A stretch of DNA of 64,000 nucleotides from contig NZ_JACHDY010000002.1 in the NCBI RefSeq assembly GCF_014201315.1, positions 744,001 to 808,000 on the forward strand, given 5' to 3'. This DNA comes from Edaphobacter lichenicola. Lineage in GTDB: Bacteria > Acidobacteriota > Terriglobia > Terriglobales > Acidobacteriaceae. Below are positions 9,275-18,414 of the stretch, piece after piece (position 1 is the stretch's first letter; each line of letters starts with the position of its first letter). The notes beneath the pieces are model-generated. The model was not told the origin of the DNA. It ran no database searches and saw nothing but the letters and a program-made list of their open reading frames with translations. Made by a program: the position numbers and the translations under genes.

Positions 9275-9316
9275 TACCTCTCCATTGCCTACAATCTCGT
9301 TTCCAAGAAAAAACCC

Positions 9317-9772
9317 ATGATCAAGCCTGACAATCTTCCGCCGGACATGACAATAGGCGCAACACAAAACGGTAACGAGTACGGGTGGCAACTTGATTGT
9401 TTCCCTGGTGCTCTCGCTAAGGCAGAGGCTTTCGGATTCGCTTGCCTTGGAGGGCAGTTTCAACTTCGCCTTTCTACTGGCACTTGTGAAATGTACTGGC
9501 TCAGCGTTGATTCGAAAGAGCGCAAACCCAACGAACCATGGCCAGCCTTTTGTCGTCGCTCCTGCTCGGAGATTTTGAGCGGCTTTACTAAGCTCATTGC
9601 AGAGACGGACTTTAGGAAAATGGCATCCGAATGGCCATCTGTCCAGGACGCGATGGCTCAGGGCCTCGATCCTCATAAAGTGCTTGTTTTCGTAGCGTAT
9701 TTTGTGAACGAAATGGAATACGCGAAGCTCAATCAAAAATTTGAACCGCTTCGACAGGAGAAGATCTCATGA
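9317..9772 (+). CDS. Hypothetical protein, lower GC than neighbours
   Basis: A 151-residue soluble protein without recognised domain, signal or transmembrane segment. Features include PGALAKAEAFGFACLGGQFQ and a C-terminal helix region VLVFVAYFVNEMEY. Its GC content and codon choice (A/T-ending codons common) differ clearly from fabD and bcp on either side, suggesting acquisition from elsewhere. The stop overlaps the bcp start as ATGA, so it is probably co-translated with bcp. It has the size and isolated character of small immunity-like proteins, but that is only a resemblance. Confidence 0.7.
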   Translation: MIKPDNLPPDMTIGATQNGNEYGWQLDCFPGALAKAEAFGFACLGGQFQLRLSTGTCEMYWLSVDSKERKPNEPWPAFCRRSCSEILSGFTKLIAETDFRKMASEWPSVQDAMAQGLDPHKVLVFVAYFVNEMEYAKLNQKFEPLRQEKIS

Positions 9773-10248
9773 ACCCCGGCGACAAAGTAGAAAACTTCAC
9801 CCTCCAAAACCAGGACGGCAAAGAAGTCTCCCTCACCGACTTCAAAACCAAGCCCGTAGTCCTCTTCTTCTACCCCCGCGCCGACACTCCCGGCTGCACC
9901 ATCGAGTCCTGCGGCTTCCGCGACGCCTTCGAAAAGTTCCAGAAGCAAGGCATCGTCGTCCTCGGCATCTCCCGCGACACCGTCAAAGACCAGAAGAAGT
10001 TCAAAGACAAGTACGACCTCCCCTACGACCTCCTCGCCGACTCCGACATGGAGCTCATCAACCGCTACGACCTCGTCAAGCCCAAGAACATGTATGGCAA
10101 GCTCGTCAAAGGCGTCAAGCGCACCACCTACCTCATCGGCCCCGACACAGGAAAAGGCCAGCGCCTCCTCCACGTCTTCGAAGAGGTCAAGCCCGAAGGC
10201 CACGCCGAAGAGGTCCTCGCCCTCCTCAAAGCCCACGCCAAAAAATAA
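9769..10248 (+). CDS. bcp: Thioredoxin-dependent thiol peroxidase (Bcp/PrxQ family)
   Basis: A 159-residue atypical peroxiredoxin reducing hydrogen peroxide and alkyl hydroperoxides with thioredoxin electrons. The peroxidatic Cys43 is in DTPGCTIESC and the resolving Cys48 sits five residues later, the Bcp/PrxQ alpha2 arrangement. Conserved LFFYPRADTPGCT precedes it and the GISRDTVKDQKKF segment follows. The start overlaps the upstream stop by ATGA. Confidence 0.96.
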   Translation: MNPGDKVENFTLQNQDGKEVSLTDFKTKPVVLFFYPRADTPGCTIESCGFRDAFEKFQKQGIVVLGISRDTVKDQKKFKDKYDLPYDLLADSDMELINRYDLVKPKNMYGKLVKGVKRTTYLIGPDTGKGQRLLHVFEEVKPEGHAEEVLALLKAHAKK

Positions 10249-10318
10249 CCTCGCCACCTCCGCCGCCACAAACCACCCGCTGCATCGAAGACCCCAGAAG
10301 ACCCCAGAGACCCGACCG

Positions 10319-10603
10319 ATGAACTCCTATCTCGTCAGATTCAAGACCCACCCCGACCCCCAAAACCCCGGCGGAATCATCCTGCACTACCTGCGCGCCA
10401 CCGACATCACCCACGAAGAGATCCCCCTCAAGGTCACCTTCGCCGACAAAGTAAAACTTCAGGGAGCCTTCCTCAAAGCCGGCCTCTACCTCCACGCCTT
10501 CGGACATCCGGACACCGGCAGAGACATAATGCCCGACCCCAACCAGGACTACGAGGTCACCGACCAAATGATGCGCGACATAGGCTTCGACGTACCCGCC
10601 TGA
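10319..10603 (+). CDS. Hypothetical small protein
   Basis: 94 residues, soluble, no recognised family. Contains PGGIILHYLRATDITHEE and a C-terminal PDPNQDYEVTDQMMRDIGFDVP. It lies 70 bp after bcp in the same direction and ends just before a hairpin. Codon use matches the neighbours. ATG at 10319 was chosen over longer upstream frames because the upstream sequence overlaps bcp out of frame and contains short CCCCAGA repeats. Confidence 0.65.
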   Translation: MNSYLVRFKTHPDPQNPGGIILHYLRATDITHEEIPLKVTFADKVKLQGAFLKAGLYLHAFGHPDTGRDIMPDPNQDYEVTDQMMRDIGFDVPA

Positions 10604-10640
10604 TCCCGCGCAGCCGCTCCAGCGCAAGCCGCAAAAAAAG

Positions 10641-10672
10641 AAGAGCCCAACGCCAGCCAGCGCGGGGCTCTT
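10641..10672. terminator. Bidirectional intrinsic terminator-like hairpin
   Basis: AAGAGCCC (10641-10648) pairs with GGGCTCTT (10665-10672). An A-run just upstream (10633-10639) would act as the U-tract for the minus strand, and CTTT lies downstream for the plus strand. It sits between convergent genes. Confidence 0.65.
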
Positions 10673-10699
10673 CCTTTGACCGCCATGACCTCCCGGCAA

Positions 10700-11536
10700 C
10701 TACGGCTTCGGGTTCCAGAACTCCGGCTCAGCTTGCACAAACGCCTCCGGCGGGTAACTCATCTTCGGTGCAATCCTGAAGAGCTGTGTCGCCCTCGACT
10801 CCACGCACGAAGCCTCCAGCGCGGCCATCTTCTTCAATCCCTCCGGCCCCATCGCCTCGGCGAACTTTGGATCGCTCGCCAGGTTGGCATCGATCTGCTC
10901 CGAGGACTTCAGCGGAATAATCACCAGGTACGTATTGCCTCCGCCATAGAGCTCCTCGTACATCCCCCAGTAACCCTCCGGAACTCCCTTCTTATACCCG
11001 GCGATCACCATCTTCACCAGCTCTTCCCACTCCGCGTTGTGTCCCGGGCGGATCACAAATTGGATGAACTCCTCATAGCGAGTCCCCACCCTATATCCCG
11101 GATTGAGACTAAGCTCCTCGCGCTTCCTCCACACGCTGGAATCGGTCTCCGCAAGTACCTCCCCATCAGCCTCATTCGCGCGATCAAGCTCAGCCGAGAG
11201 CGTAGCATTGCTGTTCACCTTCTTGCGCTCCGCCTCGATGTCCGCAAAGCTCGCATAGCCGCTCAGAAACAGGACCCGCGGTCTCCCCGAAAGAGAGCTC
11301 ATCGCGACATAGTGGTCCGTAGCCTTCGCATCAGCCATAGCCTTTGAAAAGGCTCCCTCGGTCTTCTCATGGGCCTCACCCTCCTTGCCCGGCTTGGTGA
11401 ACTCTCTCTGAATCGTCAATATCTTCGGAGTCATAAGCACCTTGTCTTGCGCTAAGACAGGCACCGTGGCGCTGCCTACAAAAGCAACGAACAACACAGA
11501 CAATGCAGTACATTGAGAACAAATTGATAGCTTCAT
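10700..11536 (-). CDS. Exported hypothetical protein
   Basis: A 278-residue protein with a signal peptide (MKLSICSQCTALSVLFVAFV, cleavage near VLAQ). The body contains SGYASFADIEAERKKV and EEFIQFVIRPGHNAEWEELV, and looks like a repeated small alpha/beta fold of the dimeric barrel sort (two related halves), but I cannot name the family. ATG at 11536 is preceded by GGAG and creates the signal peptide; the longer frame upstream reads through the intergenic region. Another exported protein of similar style is at 61505-61948. Stand-alone gene. Confidence 0.72.
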   Translation of the reverse strand: MKLSICSQCTALSVLFVAFVGSATVPVLAQDKVLMTPKILTIQREFTKPGKEGEAHEKTEGAFSKAMADAKATDHYVAMSSLSGRPRVLFLSGYASFADIEAERKKVNSNATLSAELDRANEADGEVLAETDSSVWRKREELSLNPGYRVGTRYEEFIQFVIRPGHNAEWEELVKMVIAGYKKGVPEGYWGMYEELYGGGNTYLVIIPLKSSEQIDANLASDPKFAEAMGPEGLKKMAALEASCVESRATQLFRIAPKMSYPPEAFVQAEPEFWNPKP

Positions 11537-11719
11537 ACGATCTTTTCTCCTGGATGGAAGCGTGAGAGAAGCAGAGGCGGTGCGCAGACTACGAACTCCT
11601 CTGGTGTCTTCGCGAGAGGTATATCGGGCTGCAATGCGGACAGGCACGCCTGGATCGAAATCCTCAGCCGGCCTGCCCGGGAACGAGTCTTTCCCCGGAG
11701 CCTGGAAGCAAGTGTCAAA

Positions 11720-11734
11720 ATTAGTGCGGCTAAT
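11720..11734. promoter_or_regulatory. Possible operator palindrome
   Basis: ATTAG-TGCGG-CTAAT has 5-bp arms and lies in the control region between two divergent genes, about 185 bp upstream of the exported protein gene. No regulator can be assigned. Confidence 0.25.
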
Positions 11735-11933
11735 AGTAGGAACTTCAAGGCAAGAAAGCAATCAAATTTCCGCTCCCCACCCCCTCTCAGACGGCCCGCA
11801 CACCGCACCCGTAGCAGCGAGCCACCGAACCTCAGCCCAGCCAACCTGTTAGCGCACGCCGTCCCAGCGTCGACACGGGCGACCGTGATCCTCCGTCAAT
11901 CCCCGCCAATCCCGCAGACTCCACCCCATTCCC

Positions 11934-11939
11934 TATAAT
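11934..11939 (+). promoter_or_regulatory. -10 box of the deacetylase gene
   Basis: A perfect TATAAT ends 14 bp before the ATG at 11953. It overlaps an earlier in-frame ATG at 11938, which therefore cannot be the start if this promoter is used. The message would have a very short leader. No good -35 match was found. Confidence 0.45.
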
Positions 11940-11952
11940 GGAAGAACGGGGC

Positions 11953-12684
11953 ATGACACAAACTCAAATAGCCACCACCGCCCTTCTCACCGCGGCCACC
12001 ACCGCCGCAGGAGTCCTCACCTACGCCGCTCTCTCGGCTCAGTCTCAACTCTTCGGCAAGCTTCTCATCGCCAGCGATAATCCCAACCAGATCGCCCTCA
12101 CCTACGATGACGGCCCCAACGACATCGTCACCGAACGCCTCCTCGAAGTCCTCGCCCGCCATCAAACCCGCGCAACCTTCTTCCTCATCGGCCGTTATGT
12201 CGAGCAGCGCCCCGCCATCGCCCGCGCCATCGCCACCGCAGGACATCTCATCGGCAACCACACCATGACCCATCCCTGGCTGGCCTGGCAGTCGCCCGCC
12301 CGCATCCGCGAAGAGCTCACGCGCTGCAGCGCCGCCATCGAAGACTCACTCGGCATCCCTGTCCGCTACTTCCGCGCCCCCCACGGCGCCCGCCGCCCCG
12401 CAGTCCTCCGCATCGCCCACGAGCTCGGCCTCACCCCGGTCCAGTGGAACATCCTCCCGGGCGATTGGCTGTCCCTCCCCGCCCGCGAGATCGCAGACCG
12501 AACGCTCCGTGGAATTCTCCGCAACCAACGCCAAAACCGTTCATCCAATATCGTGCTGCACGACGGCGGACAGGCAGGTCTCGGCCAGCCGCGTCTGCCC
12601 AGCGTCGAAGCCACATCCCTGATTCTTCAGCACTACAGAAACCAAAAAGAAATCAGCTTCGTCACAGTAGATTCCTGGACATAG
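11953..12684 (+). CDS. Polysaccharide deacetylase (NodB homology domain)
   Basis: A 243-residue carbohydrate esterase family 4 protein, expected to remove N-acetyl groups from chitin-, peptidoglycan- or exopolysaccharide-type polymers using a bound metal. Visible are the catalytic/metal Asp pair in TYDDGP (52-53), metal His103 and His107 in GNHTMTHP, the RAPHGARRP motif and the catalytic-site LHDGG. The N-terminal hydrophobic segment (about 8-30) is a membrane anchor or signal, placing the domain outside the cytoplasm. Start chosen at 11953 rather than 11938 because a TATAAT overlaps the latter. Confidence 0.92.
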   Translation: MTQTQIATTALLTAATTAAGVLTYAALSAQSQLFGKLLIASDNPNQIALTYDDGPNDIVTERLLEVLARHQTRATFFLIGRYVEQRPAIARAIATAGHLIGNHTMTHPWLAWQSPARIREELTRCSAAIEDSLGIPVRYFRAPHGARRPAVLRIAHELGLTPVQWNILPGDWLSLPAREIADRTLRGILRNQRQNRSSNIVLHDGGQAGLGQPRLPSVEATSLILQHYRNQKEISFVTVDSWT

Positions 12685-12726
12685 AGCAACGCCGCAATTG
12701 ATGCAGAGTCGCTAGCCTTTTTGTTT

Positions 12727-12757
12727 TGTCATTCCCGAAGGGAATCTGCGTTTGCAG
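12727..12757 (+). repeat. Dispersed intergenic repeat, family B (copy 3)
   Basis: GTCATTCCCGAAGGGAATCT then GCGTTTGCAG. TTCCC-GAA-GGGAA forms a short hairpin. It matches the copies near 6.2 and 7.2 kb. It is followed by several AGATTCC words up to about 12840. Confidence 0.6.
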
Positions 12758-12900
12758 TCAACACCATCAGGCAAATTGCCAGATTCCCCAATAGATTTCC
12801 AGACAGATTCCCACGCAGATTCCAGACCGACTCCAGTCAAATTCTGGCCTCCGATCCCCACCCGATCCCGTACCATGGCAACACCCGAGAGGAACTCCGA

Positions 12901-14208
12901 ATGAGCACAACCGCCAATCCGGCCGCGGCCCAGCAGAATCCCGTCCTCGATCCCGAACTCCCAGCACCGTTATCGATGGGCGATGTCCTGCGCGTCCCCA
13001 TGATGCGCCGCCTCTGGTACGCCCAGATCATCTCAGTCTTCGGCGACTTCCTCGCCCTCTTCGCCGTCATCAACGTCCTCACCTTCAAGCTCCATGCCAC
13101 CGCCCAGCAGGTCACCGGCGTGCAGATCGCCTACATGCTCCCCATCGCGGTCCTAGGCATCCTCGCCGGAGTCTTCGTCGACCGCTGGCCCCTCAAGCGC
13201 ACCATGGTCTCAAGCGACTCCATCCGCGCGGCCCTCTGCCTCCTTCTCATCTTCGCCACGCAGATCTGGCACTTCTACGCGATCCTCGCCGCCATCAGCG
13301 TCATCTCCAGCTTCTTCGGCCCCGCGCAGGGTGTCGCCATCCGCTCCGCAGTCCCACTGCACGGCCTGCGCTCCGCAAACGCACTCATGCAGCAGGTCAT
13401 GTTCGGGATGCGAATTGTAGGCCCCGCCATCGCCGGCCTCATGGTCTCCTACCTCGGCTCCGTCAGCTGCTACGCCTTCGACTCGGCCAGCTTCGTAGGC
13501 TCCGCGCTACTGATCGCCTCCGTCTCCTTCCTGACCGCGCCAACCGCAAAAGCTGCCGCAGCAGCACCCGATGCCCAAAGCACCTCCGCCATCGGCAAAG
13601 TGTGGCTCGACATGAAGCAGGGCATCAACTTCATCGTGCACCACGCCGGCCTCTTGTTTGTCATTCTGGCGATGGCCGCAGGCATGTTCGTCATCGGCTG
13701 CTTCGGTCCGCTGATCGCCATCTACGTCCGCGACTCGCTCCACGCATCAACAAAATCCTTTGCCATCGCCTCAGCGATGATCGGCCTCGGCATGCTGGTC
13801 GGCATCAACGGCCTCAACACCTTCGGCAAAAATCTGAAGGACACACTCCTCGTCTACTCCGGTCTCTGCGGCATCGCAGCGGGTCTTGTGATTCTCACCC
13901 TGCTTCCCCACCTCTGGTCGACGATCCTCGGCAACCTGATCATCGGCTTCTCCGTAGCAGGAATCGTAGTCCCCTCTCAGACGCTCTTTCAGAAGGCGAC
14001 CCCGCCGGAACTCATGGGCCGAGTCGGCTCCACCTTCATGTCGATCGTCTTCACCGCCCAGATCTCCGGCCTTGTCCTCTCCGGCATCCTCACCCAGCAC
14101 ATGGGCGTACGGAAGGTCTTCGCCCTCTGCGCCGCCATGCTCGTCGTCCTGATGGCAGCAGGCAAAATCTGGATGGAGCCAAAACCCGCAGTCACACAGC
14201 CTGCCTGA
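12901..14208 (+). CDS. MFS transporter, MFS_3/efflux type
   Basis: A 435-residue, 12-helix major facilitator protein. The first helix starts at LWYAQIISVFGDFLALFAV, and the loop 2-3 signature follows as GILAGVFVDRWPLKRTM (Gly-xxx-Asp-Arg form). The N-terminal cytoplasmic stretch is Ala/Pro-rich. Its nearest functional relatives are enterobactin-exporter-like or macrolide-efflux-like carriers; the substrate cannot be read. ATG at 12901 follows GAGAGGAACT; the longer frame upstream translates repeat-rich DNA and was rejected. A second carrier of the same general class is at 37130-38470. Confidence 0.9.
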   Translation: MSTTANPAAAQQNPVLDPELPAPLSMGDVLRVPMMRRLWYAQIISVFGDFLALFAVINVLTFKLHATAQQVTGVQIAYMLPIAVLGILAGVFVDRWPLKRTMVSSDSIRAALCLLLIFATQIWHFYAILAAISVISSFFGPAQGVAIRSAVPLHGLRSANALMQQVMFGMRIVGPAIAGLMVSYLGSVSCYAFDSASFVGSALLIASVSFLTAPTAKAAAAAPDAQSTSAIGKVWLDMKQGINFIVHHAGLLFVILAMAAGMFVIGCFGPLIAIYVRDSLHASTKSFAIASAMIGLGMLVGINGLNTFGKNLKDTLLVYSGLCGIAAGLVILTLLPHLWSTILGNLIIGFSVAGIVVPSQTLFQKATPPELMGRVGSTFMSIVFTAQISGLVLSGILTQHMGVRKVFALCAAMLVVLMAAGKIWMEPKPAVTQPA

Positions 14209-14229
14209 ACTCCCCACTCAGGCAGGCTG
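14197..14229 (+). terminator. Hairpin at the end of the MFS gene
   Basis: CAGCCTGCCTGA (14197-14208) and TCAGGCAGGCTG (14218-14229) are a perfect 12-bp stem with a 9-nt loop. The left arm includes the stop codon. There is no T-run after it, so it may protect the 3' end or act with Rho. Confidence 0.55.
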
Positions 14230-14474
14230 CCACACCTGTATGACCCGGCCCACTGGACAGTTCGGTCGAGGATAGCTTCCAAGGAGCCTACAATTCACAC
14301 CCAATCGACTTAGGAAAGATCTTTTGCAGATTGAGTGTGCGTCATCATCACCCGTAACCTGTTCCGCGGTCGGAATGGCACCACAAGATTCAATTTACTT
14401 CGACTTTCAGCTATCGTCAGCTATCCTTGGGAATCAGCATTTCGACAGTTGACCACGTACCCCGCGGAGCCTCA

Positions 14475-16376
14475 ATGCGTGTTGTGCCTGCTGTAGTCCT
14501 CTGTGTTCCATTGACGAGTTTGCTCTTCCTTCTCACTGGCTGCTCGTCAAGCCCCAGCGCCGCGACACCTCCACCCACACCCACCCCAGGCAATAGCCTC
14601 ACGGTCAGCGGCAGCGTTCACCATGGCCAAATGCCCATCTCCGGCGCCCATGTTTATCTCTTCGCAGCCAACACCACCGGCTACGGCCAGTCCTCTGTCT
14701 CACTGCTCGACGCTTCCTTAACCGGTGCCTCCGATTCCATTGGCGCATACGTCACGACTGCTGCTGACGGCAGCTTTTCAATGGACAGTGGCTATTCTTG
14801 CGTCGCCAACTCGCAGGTCTATCTTTACGCTCTGGGCGGCAATACGGGACCGGGTGTGAATTCTGCCTCTGGACTCATGGCTGAACTCGGCAACTGCCAC
14901 AACTCCGGCAACTTCAACAGCTCTGCGCCAGTCATCTGGGTTAACGAGGTCTCCACTGTCGCCGCAGCCTACGCCATGGCTGGCTTCGCGGCGGACGCCA
15001 CTCACGTCTCCAGTTCCGGCACCTTGCTTGCCCGCACGGGCATTGCAAACGCCTTTGCCAACGCGGCTAATCTCGCCGCCATCTCCAGCGGTGCAGCACT
15101 CGCTACCACACCTGCTGGCAACGGCACGGTCCCGCAGAGCACCATCAACACACTCGCCGATATTCTCGGGGCCTGCATCGGCTCCATCGGTCCGTCATCG
15201 AAGGCTTGCAGCACGCTCTTGATAAATGCCCCTTCCAGCGGGTCCAATGGCACTCTGCCGACCGACACCGCAACCGCAGCGATCAATATTGCCCATAACC
15301 CAGCCAGCAACGTCGCCACGCTTTACGCGCTGGCTGCGGCAACACCGCTCTTCAGCCCCACCCTGACGACCCAGCCTAATGACTTCACGGTCGGCCTCAA
15401 CTTCACGGGGAGTGGCCTCTCGGAGTCTCAACGGATTGTTATTGACGGCTCCGGCAACGCCTGGGTCATCAACACGTCGAGCGTCACCGAGTTCTCCAGT
15501 TCAGGCTCTGCACTCTCAGGGGCCAATGGATTTACGGCAGGTGGCATCAACAACCCCCAAGGCATCGCCATCGACAATAACGGCAATGCCTGGATCGCTA
15601 ATACTTTCGGCGGGAACGTCGTTAAACTCTCCAGCTCGGGTTCGGTCCTCTCTGGTGTCAATGGATACATCGGCATTGGTGGCGTAGGTAATCCCGAATC
15701 AATAGCTATAGACAGCTCCGGCAATGCCTGGATCGCAAATTTTTTCACTACTGTCAGCGAACTCTCCAACTCGGGCACGGCGATCTCACCAGTCAACGGA
15801 TTCACAGGCGGCGGCCTGAATTACCTCAGAACTATCGCTATCAGCGGCCCGGGTAGTGTCTGGATTGTGAGTCAGGCCAGCAATACTGTCACCGAACTAT
15901 CGAATTCAGGCGCCGTACTTTCAGGACCCAATGGCTACACGGGCGGCGGCATCAGTGAGCCCTGGGAGATGGCGCTCGATAACTCGGGAAATGCCTGGAT
16001 AGCCAACGGCACCGGGAATAGCATCACCAAGCTGTCCAGTTCCGGTTCTTTCCTTTCGGGGCCAACTGGATTCACTGGTGGGGGTCTCTATTCGCCCACT
16101 GGCATCGCGATTGATGGCGCCGGGAACGCATGGATCGCGAACTTTTTCGGGAGTAGCGTTGTCGAGCTCTCGAACTCCGGCTCCATTCTGTCGGGGAGCA
16201 AAGGCTATACAGGCGGCGGCGTGAATCCGGACGCGATTGCCATCGACTGTTCCGGCAATGTCTGGACCACCAATGGCGATAGTGTAACGGAGATTATCGG
16301 CGCCGCCACGCCCGTCGTGACGCCGCTCGTCGCCAACCTAATGGCGCCATACTCGGCTCCAGCCAGCAAGCCCTGA
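14475..16376 (+). CDS. Lipoprotein with C-terminal NHL/beta-propeller repeats
   Basis: A 633-residue surface or periplasmic lipoprotein. The signal peptide ends in the lipobox LLTGC, followed by a Ser/Pro/Thr-rich linker. Residues 40-280 are a Thr/Ser/Ala-rich domain beginning [20 protein letters not shown], like a carboxypeptidase-regulatory-type fold. From about 310 there are roughly seven repeats of some 41 residues built on GIAIDxxGNAWIANxxxxxVxxLSxSGSxLS, giving a beta-propeller. The family is common in Acidobacteriota; ligands are unknown. The ATG at 14475 gives the lipoprotein signal. Lower GC and Ser-rich coding differ from the neighbours but are usual for such repeats. Confidence 0.85.
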   Translation: MRVVPAVVLCVPLTSLLFLLTGCSSSPSAATPPPTPTPGNSLTVSGSVHHGQMPISGAHVYLFAANTTGYGQSSVSLLDASLTGASDSIGAYVTTAADGSFSMDSGYSCVANSQVYLYALGGNTGPGVNSASGLMAELGNCHNSGNFNSSAPVIWVNEVSTVAAAYAMAGFAADATHVSSSGTLLARTGIANAFANAANLAAISSGAALATTPAGNGTVPQSTINTLADILGACIGSIGPSSKACSTLLINAPSSGSNGTLPTDTATAAINIAHNPASNVATLYALAAATPLFSPTLTTQPNDFTVGLNFTGSGLSESQRIVIDGSGNAWVINTSSVTEFSSSGSALSGANGFTAGGINNPQGIAIDNNGNAWIANTFGGNVVKLSSSGSVLSGVNGYIGIGGVGNPESIAIDSSGNAWIANFFTTVSELSNSGTAISPVNGFTGGGLNYLRTIAISGPGSVWIVSQASNTVTELSNSGAVLSGPNGYTGGGISEPWEMALDNSGNAWIANGTGNSITKLSSSGSFLSGPTGFTGGGLYSPTGIAIDGAGNAWIANFFGSSVVELSNSGSILSGSKGYTGGGVNPDAIAIDCSGNVWTTNGDSVTEIIGAATPVVTPLVANLMAPYSAPASKP

Positions 16377-16459
16377 CCTTTTGTTGCCCCGATGCAGTTT
16401 TGCTGAGGGCGCTACAAAGTCAGCTTTCGGCAACGACGAAGTAATGCTGGCCGACCTAC

Positions 16460-16477
16460 CGAATTCGCACTCGGCGG
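16460..16477 (+). repeat. 18-bp direct repeat, left copy flanking the ECF42 module
   Basis: CGAATTCGCACTCGGCGG is identical to 20689-20706 in the same orientation. The pair brackets the sigma factor module. It could be a target-site or recombination scar; inference only. Confidence 0.6.
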
Positions 16478-16484
16478 ATCACTC

Positions 16485-16889
16485 TCAACGTGCCGTCTTC
16501 TTTCGTCGCCGCTGCTCGCTCTCCCTCATCATCTCGTTCAAATCCGCAACCGGCCGTATCTCAATCGGTCCAAGCCCATACTTAAATCCTGGAAGCTGCG
16601 AGACAAGCTGAATGGCGTGATTGAGGTCTCGCGCTTCAAGAATTTGAAGGCCGCCGAGCTGTTCCTTGGTCTCCGCATAGGGGCCGTCGGTCGTCACGAC
16701 TTTGCCGTTTTTCCAGTACAGGGTCAACGCGGTCGCCGGAGACTGAAGAGGTACTTCGGCAACAAGATGTCCGTTACCGCGCAGATGGTCGTTGTGCTCA
16801 AAACATTCGTCGAACACTGCGTTTCGCTCGTTCTCGGTCATCCCTTCGAATTTTCCTGGCTCGATATATCCCAGACAGATGTACTTCAC
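16485..16889 (-). CDS. DGPF/YCII-domain protein (third of module)
   Basis: A 134-residue YCII-related protein. The diagnostic motif appears as TTDGPYAETKEQLGGLQILEA, in the DGPF position. Such proteins are regular partners of ECF41/42-type sigma factors; their biochemical role is unknown, with a small-molecule binding or lyase-like fold. The GTG at 16889 follows AGGGAAG and starts directly at KYICLGYIEPGKFE, the usual N-terminal strand. An ATG at 16931 would add 14 residues. It is the last gene of the minus-strand module. Confidence 0.85.
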   Translation of the reverse strand: MKYICLGYIEPGKFEGMTENERNAVFDECFEHNDHLRGNGHLVAEVPLQSPATALTLYWKNGKVVTTDGPYAETKEQLGGLQILEARDLNHAIQLVSQLPGFKYGLGPIEIRPVADLNEMMRESEQRRRKKTAR

Positions 16890-17015
16890 AATTCTTCCCT
16901 GTTTCCTGTGACTCAGAGAGCCGTAGCTCATCGTTCTGTTATCAGAGAGTCGTTCGGGAGACCCAAAAGACCGAAGATCGACCCGTCAGCAAAGATCCGG
17001 CGAGGCGTGCAGGTG

Positions 17016-17759
17016 CTAATGATGATGCGCGGCGCCGGAGCCTTCGCGATACTCCGTTCCGTCTGACCACCGCTGCACGACTACCACGAACTGCGTCAGG
17101 TGCTCCAAGGGGTCGTTCAAACCAACGACCGGGGAACCCGGCAGATTCGCTCCCCAACTCGCGAGGTCGGCATCCGTATAGAAAAACATGAGGTGGGAAG
17201 GCCAGTGGGGGACGCTGTCGCCGCCGTATCCTTCCTTGCCCATCATGTAGCACATGGCCCCAGGCTCCATCGGCGGCAGTTCTTTCCTGGCGATGGCAGC
17301 CGAGATGGCCTCATTCATCTGTGCCGGCGTGCGTCCCGCCAGTCCCCACTCGGTCTCTTTGGTGAAGCGCAGAAGGTAGGAACGCGCGGCTGCCGCATTC
17401 ACACACATCGGAACCCGCACCTTCGGATTCCAAAACTCAGCATCCACAGTGGATGTCCACGAGCGTCCCACGATACACACGAAACCGTTCGTGCCCTTGA
17501 CCGCTGTTTCGAAACCATGCTGTCCAAGAACCAGCACCCCTGCATCGCGTGAGATGGACGCGGGCGCTGCGCTTCGTGCCAGGGCTATCTCCGCATCCCG
17601 ATCCGTCATGAGGTACTGGTCGACCGGAGCCATCTTGGAATAAGGTGTCGCAGGAGACGGTGTTGTGACGGCCTGTGCCGTCGCCTGATACGCCGTACCG
17701 AGTACAACAAGCAGCGCGAAGCTTTTGATTGCAATTGCGCGAACCTTCTTTTTCCGCAT
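17016..17759 (-). CDS. Exported hypothetical protein inside the ECF42 module
   Basis: A 247-residue protein with a signal peptide (basic MRKKKVRAIAIKS, hydrophobic core, cleavage near ATAQA). The mature part contains SISRDAGVLVLGQHGFETAVKG, Cys residues in NGFVCIVGRSW and VPMCVNAAAA, and ends SGAAHHH, which might bind metal. No family recognised. It lies between two DGPF genes, all on the minus strand, so it is probably co-expressed with them. Its export sets it apart from the cytoplasmic DGPF proteins. Confidence 0.75.
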   Translation of the reverse strand: MRKKKVRAIAIKSFALLVVLGTAYQATAQAVTTPSPATPYSKMAPVDQYLMTDRDAEIALARSAAPASISRDAGVLVLGQHGFETAVKGTNGFVCIVGRSWTSTVDAEFWNPKVRVPMCVNAAAARSYLLRFTKETEWGLAGRTPAQMNEAISAAIARKELPPMEPGAMCYMMGKEGYGGDSVPHWPSHLMFFYTDADLASWGANLPGSPVVGLNDPLEHLTQFVVVVQRWSDGTEYREGSGAAHHH

Positions 17760-17855
17760 TTGTTTTCCCTCTTGAGAATGGGCTATCCGTGACCGCCGGC
17801 TTATTGCGAGCAACGTTCTCGAGGTCGGAGGAGCCGGTTTCGCCGGTGGGGGTAC

Positions 17856-18242
17856 TTACGGCTTTACCCGCGATGGGTGAGGCGTGCCGCCCGGCAGGCT
17901 GCTGTATGGGATCTCGCGCACCTCGCCCCTCGACCGGCTATCGAAGGCAGCCTTGCGCGCCCACGCCAGTGCCTCATCCATGTCAGCGGCTTCCAGTATC
18001 CAAAAACCGCCAATGTGCTCCTTGGTTTCCAGATACGGGCCGTCGGTGACGAGCGCTTCGCCATTTGATTGCCCCCGCAGCGACTTCGCCTGGCTGGCTG
18101 GGCTGAGGCCGCAAGCCATGAGCCTGGCACCAGCAGCTTCCAACTCGTCGTTGAGATCATTGATAGCACGTACCGTCGCTTCGGTCATGGTGGACGGGTC
18201 GAAGTTGTCGGGAAGGTAATTCGCAAGCAAATATTGCGGCAT
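17856..18242 (-). CDS. DGPF/YCII-domain protein (second of module)
   Basis: 128 residues; starts MPQYLLANYLPDNFDPS and carries VTDGPYLETKEHIGGFWILEA, the YCII/DGPF signature. It differs from its two paralogues over most of the length, so the three are not recent duplicates. Downstream of the first DGPF gene with a 172-bp gap. No separate ECF42-type promoter word was seen in front of it. Confidence 0.88.
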   Translation of the reverse strand: MPQYLLANYLPDNFDPSTMTEATVRAINDLNDELEAAGARLMACGLSPASQAKSLRGQSNGEALVTDGPYLETKEHIGGFWILEAADMDEALAWARKAAFDSRSRGEVREIPYSSLPGGTPHPSRVKP

Positions 18243-18414
18243 GATTTCTCCTTTTATCGTGTAACGCTCTTCGTGCGAGCTGGGTGAGGCCGGCGATGAC
18301 GCGCGCAGCCTCGATGCGCCAGACGGCTTCGATGGTGCAATGAAAGACCTGATGTGGATCGGTAGAAGACACTGCTACCGATCACACCCGCTTCAATCCT
18401 GGATACAAGAGCGG

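Larger units (their letters stand above)
11537..11952. other. Intergenic region between divergent genes
   Basis: No convincing gene. Frames on both strands are Arg/Pro-rich and without family resemblance. The region holds an interrupted palindrome at 11720-11734 (ATTAGTGCGGCTAAT) beside TGTCAAA, and a perfect TATAAT at 11934-11939 next to the deacetylase start. Confidence 0.5.

Noticed and set aside
11562..11852. 96-residue plus-strand frame in the gap before the deacetylase
   Set aside because: Arg/Pro/Ser-rich, overlapping an equally long minus-strand frame, no ribosome binding site and no family; looks like GC-driven open frame.
16890..17015. ECF42-type promoter before the third DGPF gene (GGTCGA and CGAC words)
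   Set aside because: First box has a mismatch and the spacing of 25 nt is too long.
18243..18414. Second ECF42-type promoter before the second DGPF gene
   Set aside because: No TGTCGA word on the minus strand in this gap.
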